Below, in pieces: positions 52,556 through 61,992 of a stretch of DNA of 64,000 nt; positions within the stretch are counted from its first letter, which is position 1, and each line of letters starts with the position of its first letter. The stretch comes from Nocardia wallacei (lineage in GTDB: Bacteria > Actinomycetota > Actinomycetes > Mycobacteriales > Mycobacteriaceae): assembly GCF_014466955.1 (NCBI RefSeq), contig NZ_AP023396.1, positions 7,440,001 through 7,504,000 on the forward strand, in the 5' to 3' direction. Made by a program: the position numbers and the translations under genes. The notes below the pieces were generated by a model, which searched no databases, was not told the origin of the DNA, and saw only the letters and a program-made list of their open reading frames with translations.

Positions 52556-54742
52556 GTGAGCGACCACCACCACCATCACCACGATCACTCCGGACCGATC
52601 GCCATCGGCGACACGGCGGCCAAGGTCGTGGTCGGGCTACTGACCGGCATCGGTGTGCTGGTGCTGATCGGCCTGTTCTGGCTGTGGCCGAGTCACCAGC
52701 ATGTCGACATTCCGCTGCCGATGCAGAACGGCGGCGGGGGAGCGGTGCACACCGAGGCGGGCACCGTGACCATGCAGGAACTCGGTCCCTGCGGCAGTCT
52801 GTCCAACGGTCGTGTGTTCGACGACACCCCGAACCCGCCGCGTGCCAACGGGTACAACTGCCAGCGCAGTCTGATCGCCATCGGTTCCGGACCGGACGAG
52901 GGCAAACACACGCTGTTCGAAATCGCGCCCGGGCCGGGACAGCCCGATCTGCGGGTGGGCGACGACATCCGGATCGTCCGCCAGGCCGATCCGGGCGGGA
53001 CGACCATCTACTCCTTCGACGACTACGCGCGCGGACTGCCGCTGACGATCATCGCGCTGGCGTTCGCCGCGGTCATCGTGATCGTGGCGCGCTGGCGCGG
53101 GCTGCGGGCCGTGCTCGGGCTGGGTTTCGCGTTCGGGGTGCTGGTGATGTTCCTGCTGCCCGCCCTGCTGGACGGGAAACCGGCCGTGCCGGTGGCGCTG
53201 GTGGCCGGGTCGCTGATTCTGTACGCCGTGCTGTATCTGGCGCACGGGGTGAATCTGCGGACCAGCTCGGCGTTGCTCGGGACGCTCAGCGCGATGGTGC
53301 TGGCCGCGGTGCTGTCCTGGGTGGCGCTGAAGATCACCCATCTGACCGGACTGTCGGAGGAGCAGAACGCCAACGTCGCGACGTATCTGCAGCATGTGAG
53401 CATCACCGGGCTGCTGCTCGCCGGATTCATCATCGGCTCGCTCGGTGTGCTCAACGACGTCACCATCACCCAGGCGTCGGCCGCGTTCGAACTCGCCGCG
53501 CTCGACGAGAAGGCTTCGCGCCGAGAGATTTTCACCGCCGCCATGCGCGTGGGCCGCGACCACATCGCCAGCACCGTGTACACGCTGGTGCTGGCCTACG
53601 CCGGTGGGGCGCTGCCGCTGCTGCTGCTGTTCTCGGTGGCCGGGCGCTCGTTCCGGGACGTGCTCACCGGCGACGCGGTGGGGATCGAGATCACCCGATC
53701 CGCCGTCGGCGGCATCTGCCTGGCCCTGTCGGTGCCGCTAACCACGGCGATCGCGGTGATGCTGGCCCGGCCGCTCGGGTACGCGCCCGCCTCCGCCTCG
53801 CCGCGCCGGTCCCGCCGTGTTCGTGGCGCCGAGTCGCGAAGCGGAGCGCCCGCGCGCGGCCCGGAATCGAAAGTCGATGCGGCACAGCGTGGTTCGGCCG
53901 CCGAGCGATCACGCGCCGCAGCCGGGGCCGCCGCGGTGACCCGTCGGTCGCGCCGCGAAACCACCGCGCCGCCCGAGGCATTCGATGGTTTCGAGGACGA
54001 CGCCACACCGCCCGAAGGCTTTTCGGCCTATCCCGCGCCGGAACACCCTCGCGAGGGCCAGGACGGCCGCTCGAGTTATCCCCATCGCTCCACAGGCGGC
54101 GCGGTGGACAACCCCCGCCACTACCCGTACACCGAATCCGACTATGCGCCTTCGGATTCCGACCATGCGGAACCCGGCTACGCACCCCCCGAACCCAGCA
54201 ACGCGGAACCCGGCTACGCACCCCCCGAACCCGGCTATGCGGAACCCGGCTACGCACCGTCCGATCCTGGCTATGCGGAACCTGGCTATGCGGCTTCGAA
54301 TCCGGGCTACGCGGAGCCCGAGTACACGCCTTCGGATACGGGCTACGCGGAGCCCGGTTACACACCTTCCGCGCCCGGCTTCCCGGAGCCCGGTTACACA
54401 CCTTCCCAACCGGGTTATGCGCCTTCAGATCCCGCGTATGCCGAGCCTGGTCACACACCTTCCGGGCCGGGCTATGCCGAGCCCGGGTATGCGGAGCGCG
54501 GCTACCCGACACCGTCCGAACCTGGTTACGCGGGGCCCGGCTACACGCCTTCCGAGCCCGAGCCGGGCTATGCCGCCGAGCCCGGGTATGCGCCGCGGCA
54601 TGGTGAGCAGAGGCCGTCCGACCATGACTGGTTCACCCCGCCTGCCGAAGACGACCGTCCGGGCGCGCCCCGGCGGCTCGGGAACGATCCGGACGACTAC
54701 GGTCGCCGGTGGCCGCGCGACGGCAGCCCGGACGGTTACTGA
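52556..54742 (+). CDS. YibE/F-family membrane protein with His-rich N-terminus and repetitive C-terminal tail
   Basis: A 728-residue protein, GTG start at 52556. It opens with a native His cluster (SDHHHHHHDH), a membrane helix (about 25-45), an extracellular domain (residues 50-155, with one Cys pair) and a YibE/F membrane region of about seven helices (160-410) containing IGSLGVLNDVTITQASAAFEL. From about residue 410 the protein is cytosolic, basic, then a Tyr/Pro/Glu/Gly-rich tail with ~20 PGYAEPGYAPS-type repeats. YibE/F proteins are uncharacterised, though some are linked to metal-related or transport genes; the His cluster may bind metal. The stop is 11 nt from the converging Hsp70-like gene. 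Confidence 0.8.
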   Translation: MSDHHHHHHDHSGPIAIGDTAAKVVVGLLTGIGVLVLIGLFWLWPSHQHVDIPLPMQNGGGGAVHTEAGTVTMQELGPCGSLSNGRVFDDTPNPPRANGYNCQRSLIAIGSGPDEGKHTLFEIAPGPGQPDLRVGDDIRIVRQADPGGTTIYSFDDYARGLPLTIIALAFAAVIVIVARWRGLRAVLGLGFAFGVLVMFLLPALLDGKPAVPVALVAGSLILYAVLYLAHGVNLRTSSALLGTLSAMVLAAVLSWVALKITHLTGLSEEQNANVATYLQHVSITGLLLAGFIIGSLGVLNDVTITQASAAFELAALDEKASRREIFTAAMRVGRDHIASTVYTLVLAYAGGALPLLLLFSVAGRSFRDVLTGDAVGIEITRSAVGGICLALSVPLTTAIAVMLARPLGYAPASASPRRSRRVRGAESRSGAPARGPESKVDAAQRGSAAERSRAAAGAAAVTRRSRRETTAPPEAFDGFEDDATPPEGFSAYPAPEHPREGQDGRSSYPHRSTGGAVDNPRHYPYTESDYAPSDSDHAEPGYAPPEPSNAEPGYAPPEPGYAEPGYAPSDPGYAEPGYAASNPGYAEPEYTPSDTGYAEPGYTPSAPGFPEPGYTPSQPGYAPSDPAYAEPGHTPSGPGYAEPGYAERGYPTPSEPGYAGPGYTPSEPEPGYAAEPGYAPRHGEQRPSDHDWFTPPAEDDRPGAPRRLGNDPDDYGRRWPRDGSPDGY
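54150..54600. repeat. Tandem (E)PGY-A repeats in the YibE/F gene
   Basis: Short units encoding PGYAEPGYAPSD and PGYAPPE variants run from about 54150 to 54600. Unit lengths vary (often 18-36 nt) and sequence drifts (GYA/GYT/GFP), unlike the sharp 24-nt repeat in the sigma factor. Confidence 0.8.
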
Positions 54743-54753
54743 AGCGTTCCGGC

Positions 54754-56133
54754 TCAGCGCCGCTGGGGTGGCGCGCCGGGGGGCGGGAACTGCGGGAGCA
54801 GGGGCGGGATGGTGGGCACGACGATCGGCGGCAGGCCGGGGACGACGATCGTGTTCGGCCCGGGCGGGGGCGCTTCGGCCTCCGTGGTGGGCGCCGCCCG
54901 CTGCGGGGGCGGCGGCGCGGCGACCGAGGCGTTGGTGGTGTCGGTCGGCGCGGGTGTGTTCGAGGGCTCGCGCGCCGCGGAGTCGGGCGCGCTGGTAGGA
55001 GCCGAACTCGGCGCCGAGTTGCTGTGCGAATCGCCTTGCAGCACTTGCGGACCCCAGCCGAGGCCCAGCCCCACGGCGGCGACCACCACCAGCGCGCCCA
55101 CCGCGATACCCGCGACGCTCAGCTCGCGCCGCCGCCCGAACGCCAGGTCCCGCATCGGGCCGTGCGCCGGATCGCGGTCCGCACCGCGCCACCGCCGCCG
55201 CGCGGGCGCGTGCTCCGCCAGCCACACCGGGGTCAGCTGCTCGGTCTCGGGGTCGATGATCGCGGACTGGGCGATGGGATGCGACGGCCGCGCCAGCAGC
55301 GCCGCACCACGCGCCACCACCGTCTCCGGCTGCGGCGGCACCCGCACCGGCATCCCCAGCCAGCGCTCCAATACCCGTGGCACCAGCGGAATCCGGGCAC
55401 AGCCGCCGATCGCGACGACCGCCTGCACCGCCTGCTCGGACCGCATGATCACATCGCGGGTCATCCGCGCCGACGACTCGACGGCCAGCATGATCAGCGC
55501 CTCGAAGTTCTCCTGCGACAGCAGCACCAGACCGTGCTCGGACGGTAACGCGACGGCCGTCGTCACCGACAGCTGCTCCTTCGCCCGGCGGCACAGCGTG
55601 TCCAACTCGGCCAGGCCGTCGGGGTCCGGCGGGTGGGCGATCCGGCCGGAGGCGATCTGCTGTTCGCGAATCAGCGAATCCAGGTACTCGCCGCTGATGT
55701 CGCTGGTGCGTTCGCTGTAGTGGACCTGGCGCTCGGCGATGTCGACGACGCTCACCGACAGTCCGGAGCTGCCGAGGTCGTAGAGGGCGATGGTGCGCAG
55801 GCCCGACAGCGCGCCGGCGGCCTGCAGAAACTCCACGGCCGCCACCACTTCCGGCACCAGTTCGTAGTTGGTGAGCTGGAGCCGGGCCAGCGCGCCGCGA
55901 ACGGAGCGCGCGTGCTGTTCGGAACGGTAGGCCACCGCGGTGGCGGACTCCGGCCCGGTGGCGAGCGCGCCGGCGACCGCTTCGGCGGCGACATCCTCCA
56001 CGCGCCGCTCGCCCACCAGCGCGGTGTGCAGGTCGAACCGGTCCGGGTCGAGATGGTCGGCGGTGTTCCCGGCGTGCGGGCGTGCGACGCGAACGGCGTC
56101 GGTCCCCACCGAGACTCCCAGTACCGAACTCAT
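54754..56133 (-). CDS. Membrane-anchored Hsp70-family ATPase with Pro-rich exported tail (second intact copy)
   Basis: A 459-residue protein. The Hsp70-like ATPase domain (about residues 1-285) has a degenerate phosphate-1 (LGVSVGTDAVRVA), phosphate-2 IALYDLGSSGLSVSVV and adenosine motif VVAIGGCARIPLVPRVL. A basic juxtamembrane segment (ARRRWRGADRD, GRRREL) leads to one membrane helix (about 340-362) and an exported Pro/Ala/Ser tail ending in VPTIPPLLPQFPPPGAPPQRR. The order and size match the proteins at 30895-32589 and 35627-36820. The ATG at 56133 is chosen; a GTG at 56154 is possible. It lies 190 nt downstream of udgA on the same strand. Confidence 0.82.
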   Translation of the reverse strand: MSSVLGVSVGTDAVRVARPHAGNTADHLDPDRFDLHTALVGERRVEDVAAEAVAGALATGPESATAVAYRSEQHARSVRGALARLQLTNYELVPEVVAAVEFLQAAGALSGLRTIALYDLGSSGLSVSVVDIAERQVHYSERTSDISGEYLDSLIREQQIASGRIAHPPDPDGLAELDTLCRRAKEQLSVTTAVALPSEHGLVLLSQENFEALIMLAVESSARMTRDVIMRSEQAVQAVVAIGGCARIPLVPRVLERWLGMPVRVPPQPETVVARGAALLARPSHPIAQSAIIDPETEQLTPVWLAEHAPARRRWRGADRDPAHGPMRDLAFGRRRELSVAGIAVGALVVVAAVGLGLGWGPQVLQGDSHSNSAPSSAPTSAPDSAAREPSNTPAPTDTTNASVAAPPPPQRAAPTTEAEAPPPGPNTIVVPGLPPIVVPTIPPLLPQFPPPGAPPQRR

Positions 56134-56323
56134 CTGCTGCCCATCTCGTTCCACTCCACGATGTGCGTGAAGCCGCCGCCTCTGATCTTCGAAACACGGA
56201 TGGCCGGCGCTGATTCGGACTCAGTATATTGCGGCGTTCACGGGCCCCGACGCGTTACGCGAACCGCCTCCTCCGATCCGTCGTGCACGCCGCGGGGTGT
56301 CGTCACTTTACCTGTTCGACACA

Positions 56324-57646
56324 CTACGATGTGCCGAGCCCCGCGTACACCCATCCGGCGTCGCGCCAGGTGGCGCGTTCGAGACAGTTGCGGCCGTCGA
56401 TGATGGACCGGGCCCGCACCACGCCATCCAGATCCTGCGGCCGCAACGCCGTGAACTCCGCCCATTCGGTGAGCACCAGCACCACGTCGGCGCGGTCGCA
56501 CGCCTCGGTGACGGAGGTGGCGTAGTTCAGCGTGGGGAACACCTTGCGCGAGTTCTCCAGCGCCTTCGGGTCGTACACCGTGACCACGGCGCCGTGCAGC
56601 TGGATCATGCCCGCGACATTGAGCGCGGGTGAATCGCGCACATCGTCGGATTCGGGTTTGAAGGCCGCGCCGAGCACCGCCACGTTGGCGCCGAGCAGCG
56701 AACCGCCGCACGCCTTGGCGGCCATGTCGACCACCTTGGTGCGGCGGCGCATGTTGATGTTGTCGACCTCGCGCAGGAACGCCAGCGCGTGGTCGGCGCC
56801 CAGCTCACCGGCGCGGGCCATGAACGCTCGAATGTCCTTGGGCAGGCAGCCGCCACCGAAGCCGAGGCCCGCGTTGAGGAACCGGCGGCCGATGCGGGCG
56901 TCGTAGCCGAGGGCATCGGCCAGCACGGTCACGTCGGCGCCGGTGGCCTCGCACACCTCGGAGACGGCGTTGATGAACGAGATCTTCGTCGCCAGGAAGG
57001 CATTCGCGGAGACCTTCACCAGTTCGGCGGTGGCCAGGTCGGTCAGCAGGAACGGGACCTGCGCGGTGATCAGCTCGGCATAGATCTCGCGCACGAGATC
57101 GGCCACCCAGGCGGAGTTCTCGCGCTCGCGATCGACACCCAGCACCAGGCGATCCGGCCGCACGGTGTCCTGCACGGCGAAACCCTCGCGCAAGAACTCC
57201 GGATTCCACGCCACCTCGACGTCCACGCTCGCCGCGGCCCGCGCCCGCCGGCCGAGTTCGACCGCGGTACCGACCGGCACCGTGGATTTCCCGATGATCA
57301 CCGCCGGGCGCTGCAGCATCGGCGCCAGCGAATCCACCACGGCGTGCACGTATTTGAGGTCGGCGGCGTATTCGCCCTTCTTCTGCGGCGTGCCCACGCC
57401 CAGGAAGTGCGCGTCGGCGTGCGCGGCCGCCTCCTCGTAGGAGGTGGTGAACCGCAGCCGCCCGGCGTCCAGGTTGCGCCGCAGCACATCCTCGAGTCCG
57501 GGCTCGTAGAACGGCACCACCCCGTCGGACAGTTTCGCGACCTTGCCGGGGTCGATGTCCACCCCCACCACTTCGTGTCCGAGCTCTGCCATGCACGCGG
57601 CATGGGTGGCTCCCAAGTACCCTGTCCCGAAAACCGTGAGACGCAT
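56324..57646 (-). CDS. UDP-glucose 6-dehydrogenase
   Basis: A 440-residue NAD-dependent dehydrogenase oxidising UDP-glucose to UDP-glucuronate, a precursor for polysaccharides and glycolipids. The Rossmann motif GTGYLGATHA (residues 7-16), the TPQKKGEYAADL loop, the catalytic Cys267 in GFGGGCLPKD and GKSTVPVGT are present, and the C-terminal UDP-binding domain (GAAFKPESDDVRDSP) is complete. M. tuberculosis has a homologue, UdgA (Rv0322), next to dcd; here dcd is about 3 kb away with the permease and YdcF gene in between. Confidence 0.92.
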   Translation of the reverse strand: MRLTVFGTGYLGATHAACMAELGHEVVGVDIDPGKVAKLSDGVVPFYEPGLEDVLRRNLDAGRLRFTTSYEEAAAHADAHFLGVGTPQKKGEYAADLKYVHAVVDSLAPMLQRPAVIIGKSTVPVGTAVELGRRARAAASVDVEVAWNPEFLREGFAVQDTVRPDRLVLGVDRERENSAWVADLVREIYAELITAQVPFLLTDLATAELVKVSANAFLATKISFINAVSEVCEATGADVTVLADALGYDARIGRRFLNAGLGFGGGCLPKDIRAFMARAGELGADHALAFLREVDNINMRRRTKVVDMAAKACGGSLLGANVAVLGAAFKPESDDVRDSPALNVAGMIQLHGAVVTVYDPKALENSRKVFPTLNYATSVTEACDRADVVLVLTEWAEFTALRPQDLDGVVRARSIIDGRNCLERATWRDAGWVYAGLGTS

Positions 57647-57773
57647 GATCGATTGGTAAGCGTCCGCGATGGCCGCATCGCGTCATCGAGGCGAGTCTGC
57701 GCACAACAACTGGTGTACATGCGGAAACCGCCAGGTCACCGGGGTCGCCCCGGTGGGTGGATAGCATCGGCTG

Positions 57774-58298
57774 GTGCGCAGGTGGTGGGGTGTCGGGGCC
57801 ACGGCGGCGGCCGCCGCCGTGGTGGCGGCGCTGTGGCCGGTCTATGTGCGCCCGCAGGTGGACCGGCCCGCGCGGGCCGACGCGATCATGGTGCTGGGCG
57901 GCGCCCACGACGGTCGCGAGGAGCTCGGACTGCGGCTGGCGCGGGACGGGTACGCACCGGTGGTGGTGTTCTCCGACCCCTACGAGCACAGCCCGCGCAT
58001 GAACCGGATCTGCCACGGCGGATACAGCTTTCGGGTGGAGTGTTTCGACCCGGAGCCGCGGACCACGCGCGGCGAGGGGCGGGAGCTGGCCGCACGGGCG
58101 CGGGCAGGCGGCTGGCAACGGGTGATCGTGGTGACGTTCACGCCGCACGTGTCCCGCGCGCGCTATGTCCTCGGAAAGTGCTGGGGCGGAGAGATTCTCG
58201 TGGTCGACGCCCGGCCGCACGTGTCGATCGGGCGGTGGGTGTACAACTATCTCTACCAGTCGGCGGGCTACGTCAAAGCCTTCGCCGAGGATTGCTAG
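57774..58298 (+). CDS. YdcF-family (DUF218) membrane-anchored protein
   Basis: A 174-residue protein, GTG start at 57774. An N-terminal signal anchor (about residues 4-23) is followed by the DUF218/YdcF core: ADAIMVLGGAHDGREELGLRLARDGYAPVVVFSD, the RTTRGEGRELAARARAGGWQRVIVVT helix and HVSRARYVL. E. coli YdcF binds S-adenosylmethionine and SanA/ElyC relatives act in envelope integrity; function here is unknown. It is divergent from the UDP-glucose dehydrogenase gene (127 nt). Three Cys are present (HGGYSFRVECF, KCWGG, EDC). Confidence 0.8.
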   Translation: MRRWWGVGATAAAAAVVAALWPVYVRPQVDRPARADAIMVLGGAHDGREELGLRLARDGYAPVVVFSDPYEHSPRMNRICHGGYSFRVECFDPEPRTTRGEGRELAARARAGGWQRVIVVTFTPHVSRARYVLGKCWGGEILVVDARPHVSIGRWVYNYLYQSAGYVKAFAEDC

Positions 58299-58427
58299 CG
58301 AGTCGCGCCGTTCTCATCCCACGATGTGACGTAACGGACCCGTAACTGCGCGGCAAAGCCGACTCTACATTCACCCAGGACCCTCACATTTCGAGCCTGC
58401 TCTTTCGGGCTGGATTGAGGAGTATCT

Positions 58428-60071
58428 GTGGTCGAGGTAGACAACCGCCGGGCGAATTCGGTCGCGGCGACGAAGGAAACGCTGGAGGATTACACGCTGC
58501 GGTTCGCGCCGCGCAGCTATCGCAAATGGAGTCCGGCGGTGGTCGGCGTCTCGGCACTCGGCGGCATCGCCTATCTGGCCGACTTCTCCATCGGCGCCAA
58601 CGTGGGCATCGCCAACGGCACCGGCAACGCGCTGCTGGGTATCGGCATCTTCGCCGTCGTCATCATGCTCACCGGGTTTCCGCTGTCCTATTACGCCGCG
58701 CGCTACAACATCGACCTGGATCTGATCACCCGCGGCAGCGGTTTCGGTTACTACGGGTCGGTCGTCACCAATCTGGTGTTCGCGTCGTTCACCTTCATCT
58801 TCTTCGCCACCGAGGGCTCGATCATGGCGCAGGGGCTCGAATTGGGGCTGCACATTCCGCTGTGGCTCGGCTATCTGGTCTCCACGCTGATCATTTTCCC
58901 GCTGGTCATCTACGGCATGAACACGCTGGCGAAGTTGCAGGTGTGGACGACGCCGCTGTGGTTGCTGCTGATGGTGCTGCCGTTCCTGTTCCTGGTGGTG
59001 CGGCACCCCGATTCGGTCGGCACGTTCTTCGCCTACGGCGGCAAGGACGGCAGCGGGGTGAGCCTCACCGGCGCGCTGCTGGCCGCGGGCGTATGCCTGT
59101 CGCTGATCGCCCAGATCGCCGAGCAGATCGACTACCTGCGATTCATGCCGCCGAAAACGCCGGAGAACTCCCGTAAATGGTGGAGCTGGATGCTGCTGGC
59201 CGGACCCGGCTGGGTGATCTTCGGCGCGATCAAGCAGGTGGTCGGCCTGTTCCTGGCGGTGTACCTGATCGCGAGCCTGCCCGGCGCGCAGGACATCGCG
59301 AATCAGCCGGTGCACCAGTTCCTGGAGATCTATCGCGATATGGTGCCGTCCTGGCTGGCGATGACGCTCGCGGTGGTGCTGGTGGTCATCAGTCAGATCA
59401 AAATCAATGTCACCAACGCGTATTCGGGCTCGCTGGCGTGGACCAATTCCTTCACCCGGGTCACCAAGACCTATCCGGGACGGCTGGTGTTCCTGGGCCT
59501 GAACCTGGTGATCGCACTGGTTCTGATGGAAGCCAACATGTTCGAGTTCCTCAACGACATCCTCGGCTTCTACGCCAACTGCGGCATCGCCTGGATCGTC
59601 ACCGTGGCAACGGATATCGCGGTCAACAAGTATCTGCTGAAGATCTCGCCGAAGCAGCCGGAATTCCGCCGCGGCATGCTGTACGACTTCAACCCGGTCG
59701 GCCTGGTCGGCTTCGGACTGTCGGCGGTGCTGTCGATCGCGACCTTCTTCGGCGTCTTCGGCGCGACGCTGAAGCCGTACTCACCGATCGTCGCGGTGGT
59801 GATCGCGTTCGTGGCCACGCCGCTGACCGCCCTCGCCACCAAGGGCAGGTACTACCTGCGCCGCACCGACGACGGCATCGCCCTGCCGATGTTCGACGAG
59901 CACGGCAATCCCTCCGGGGAGACCCTGCCCTGCGCGGTCACGGGTCTGGAATTCGAGCGTCCGGACATGATCGCCTCGGCGGTCCCGGGCCCCGAGGGCG
60001 AGATCCAGTACATCAGCTCCCTGGCGCTGTCCACGGACAAGTCCGGCAACCACGTGCTGCCGCAGGACTAG
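58428..60071 (+). CDS. NCS1-family purine/cytosine permease
   Basis: A 547-residue transporter with about 12 membrane helices, from LSALGGIAYLADFSIGANVG to IVAVVIAFVATPLTALATK. It has the NCS1 traits: GFPLSYYAARYNIDLDLITRGSGFGYYGS near the N-terminus and NVTNAYSGSLAWTNSF in the middle. Members import nucleobases, hydantoins or related compounds with H+ or Na+. The hydrophilic C-terminus of ~80 residues is longer than usual. The GTG at 58428 follows GGAGTATCT. It converges on dcd with a 21-nt gap; pyrimidine-base uptake would fit but is not shown. Confidence 0.87.
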   Translation: MVEVDNRRANSVAATKETLEDYTLRFAPRSYRKWSPAVVGVSALGGIAYLADFSIGANVGIANGTGNALLGIGIFAVVIMLTGFPLSYYAARYNIDLDLITRGSGFGYYGSVVTNLVFASFTFIFFATEGSIMAQGLELGLHIPLWLGYLVSTLIIFPLVIYGMNTLAKLQVWTTPLWLLLMVLPFLFLVVRHPDSVGTFFAYGGKDGSGVSLTGALLAAGVCLSLIAQIAEQIDYLRFMPPKTPENSRKWWSWMLLAGPGWVIFGAIKQVVGLFLAVYLIASLPGAQDIANQPVHQFLEIYRDMVPSWLAMTLAVVLVVISQIKINVTNAYSGSLAWTNSFTRVTKTYPGRLVFLGLNLVIALVLMEANMFEFLNDILGFYANCGIAWIVTVATDIAVNKYLLKISPKQPEFRRGMLYDFNPVGLVGFGLSAVLSIATFFGVFGATLKPYSPIVAVVIAFVATPLTALATKGRYYLRRTDDGIALPMFDEHGNPSGETLPCAVTGLEFERPDMIASAVPGPEGEIQYISSLALSTDKSGNHVLPQD

Positions 60072-60092
60072 CGACTCACCCAGCCGGGCGGA

Positions 60093-60671
60093 TCAGGAAC
60101 CGTTGGGCTGCACGAAGTTCAGGTAGGCGCGGGAGGGTGTGGGCCCGCGCTGACCCTGATACTTCGATCCCGCGGCCGTACTGCCGTACGGATGCTCGGC
60201 CGGGCTGCTCAGGCGGAACAGGCACAGCTGGCCGATCTTCATGCCCGGCCACAGCGTGATCGGCAGGTTCGCCACATTCGACAGCTCCAGGGTGATGTGG
60301 CCGCTGAAACCCGGGTCGATGAAACCGGCGGTGGAGTGCGTGAGCAGGCCCAGGCGCCCCAGGCTGGACTTGCCCTCGAGACGCCCGGCCAGGTCGTCGG
60401 GCAGCGTGCACACCTCCAGCGTGGAGCCGAGCACGAACTCGCCGGGGTGTAGCACGAACGGTTCCCCGTCGACGGGCTCGACGAGGCTGGTCAGCTCGTC
60501 CTGCCGCTGCGCCGGGTCGATGTGGGTGTACCGAGTGTTGTTGAATACCCGGAACATTCGGTCCAGGCGCACATCGATGCTCGACGGCTGGACCAGTTTC
60601 GCCTCGAACGGTTCCAGCGCGAGCCGGCCCGCGGTCAGCTCGGCACGAATGTCGCGATCGGAAAGCAGCAC
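60093..60671 (-). CDS. dcd: dCTP deaminase
   Basis: A 192-residue enzyme nearly identical in motif content to mycobacterial Dcd: [80 protein letters not shown] and [14 protein letters not shown]. It converts dCTP to dUTP; the mycobacterial enzyme is bifunctional and continues to dUMP. The start is the GTG at 60671 (LLSDRD), since the longer frame from 60710 extends beyond the family's usual N-terminus. It lies 43 nt downstream of the DUF4185 gene. Confidence 0.94.
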   Translation of the reverse strand: MLLSDRDIRAELTAGRLALEPFEAKLVQPSSIDVRLDRMFRVFNNTRYTHIDPAQRQDELTSLVEPVDGEPFVLHPGEFVLGSTLEVCTLPDDLAGRLEGKSSLGRLGLLTHSTAGFIDPGFSGHITLELSNVANLPITLWPGMKIGQLCLFRLSSPAEHPYGSTAAGSKYQGQRGPTPSRAYLNFVQPNGS

Positions 60672-60714
60672 GCCGAAGAGCCTAATGACAGCGCTCGCGG
60701 ACCCCGACACCCGC

Positions 60715-61797
60715 CTACAGCGGCGTCCGCATCAGCATCACGTTGTACTGCCGATGCTGCGTGACCAGGAAGTACAGGTCGCTGCCGGTCTGGTACGGGT
60801 AGATCATCGGGGCGTAGGCACTGGGCAGCTCGCGGGTGTCGATGAGCACGCGCGGCTCGCTCCACGGGCCCTCCGGCGCGGGCGCGGTCCGCATCACCAC
60901 CGAGTTGGTCGGGTCGGTGGTCATCATGATGTACTGCCCCAGATACTGGTTCCACATCACCGAAAGTTCGCCCACGCCGCCGACGATCGGCTTGGCGGCG
61001 TTGACGTCGTTGAGTTTCCAGGCGCCGCCGTCCCAGTATTCGTAAGCGTCGATGTTGGCGATGTCGGCTTCCTTCACCCGGGCGACGAATCCCGGATTGT
61101 CGCGCCCGGCGGGCGTGCCGTACCGGTACACGAAGCCGTCGGACTTCAGGAACGCCGCCTGCTGGAAATTGTGGAAGCCGCCCTCGTCGGCGCGGCGGGT
61201 GGTGGGCAGCTGCGCCCAGGTCTGGCCGCCGTCACCGGAGACGGCCAGGGTGGAGAAGTTGGTGTCCCAGTGCCCGTTCGGCCCCCAGTCGCGCACCGAC
61301 ATCATGCTCATGTACTGCACCCCGCCCACCGAGATGCCCGCGGTCGGGATGAAGCTGATCTCGATGCCGGGGATCTTCGGGCTGGGCAGCGGATTGTCGA
61401 CGAAGCTGGTGTAGCGGATGCCGTCGGCGGGACTGACCCCGGCGGGACTGCGGAACAAGACGTTCGAGCGCCACGCCCACATGCTGCCCGCCAGCAGATT
61501 CGGCACGCCCAGCCCGGCGGTGTCGCCGTAGGCGGTGAGCATCTGCCCGCGCCCGTCGTCCCACATGATGCCGAGGTCGGTGCCGAGCACGTTGCTGTCC
61601 TGGGTGCGGTTCGGAGAGGCCATGCCCGTCATCTGGTAGACGGCCTGGGTGGCGCCGCCGAGGTGCGGCAGGCCGTTGACGCCGTTCAGTCCGGGAATCG
61701 GGTTGATGTTGTTCGGGTCCGCGCCCGCCGGCGAGGCCGACAGGGCCAGCAGCGCGACCGCCGCGCACGCTCCGGCAAGTGCTGGCAGTCTCCTCAT
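60715..61797 (-). CDS. Secreted DUF4185 protein (GH183-type endo-D-arabinanase family)
   Basis: A 360-residue protein. The signal peptide (residues 1-26) ends in SPAGADP. A single beta-propeller-like DUF4185 domain has Asp/Trp-rich blades ([71 protein letters not shown]). DUF4185 is now classified as glycoside hydrolase family GH183, whose studied members cut D-arabinan of mycobacterial arabinogalactan and lipoarabinomannan. In a mycolate bacterium this suggests cell-wall remodelling of its own D-arabinan; activity here is inferred. Start ATG 61797. Confidence 0.85.
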   Translation of the reverse strand: MRRLPALAGACAAVALLALSASPAGADPNNINPIPGLNGVNGLPHLGGATQAVYQMTGMASPNRTQDSNVLGTDLGIMWDDGRGQMLTAYGDTAGLGVPNLLAGSMWAWRSNVLFRSPAGVSPADGIRYTSFVDNPLPSPKIPGIEISFIPTAGISVGGVQYMSMMSVRDWGPNGHWDTNFSTLAVSGDGGQTWAQLPTTRRADEGGFHNFQQAAFLKSDGFVYRYGTPAGRDNPGFVARVKEADIANIDAYEYWDGGAWKLNDVNAAKPIVGGVGELSVMWNQYLGQYIMMTTDPTNSVVMRTAPAPEGPWSEPRVLIDTRELPSAYAPMIYPYQTGSDLYFLVTQHRQYNVMLMRTPL

Positions 61798-61914
61798 GCT
61801 CCGCTCCCCTTCCGATTGTGACGCCGTGGGTATTGTGCCCGTTCCGGCCCGCCGATGTGTGGTATGCGAGCGGCCCGATTATCACATCGCCGTCACGGAT
61901 AGGGGTCGTTACGG

Positions 61915-61962
61915 CAACGCAGCCCCGCCACCGGTGGTGAATCCGGTTGCGGGGCTTCGTTG
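61915..61962 (-). terminator. Terminator hairpin after fadE5
   Basis: CAACGCAGCCCCGC ... CCGG and CCGG ... GCGGGGCTTCGTTG form a long stem with two small mismatched bulges and loop TGGTGAAT. It begins 31 nt after the stop of the acyl-CoA dehydrogenase gene on the minus strand and separates it from the DUF4185 gene. Confidence 0.75.
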
Positions 61963-61992
61963 TCGAACAGGGAGTTCAGCGCATCGGGGCGA

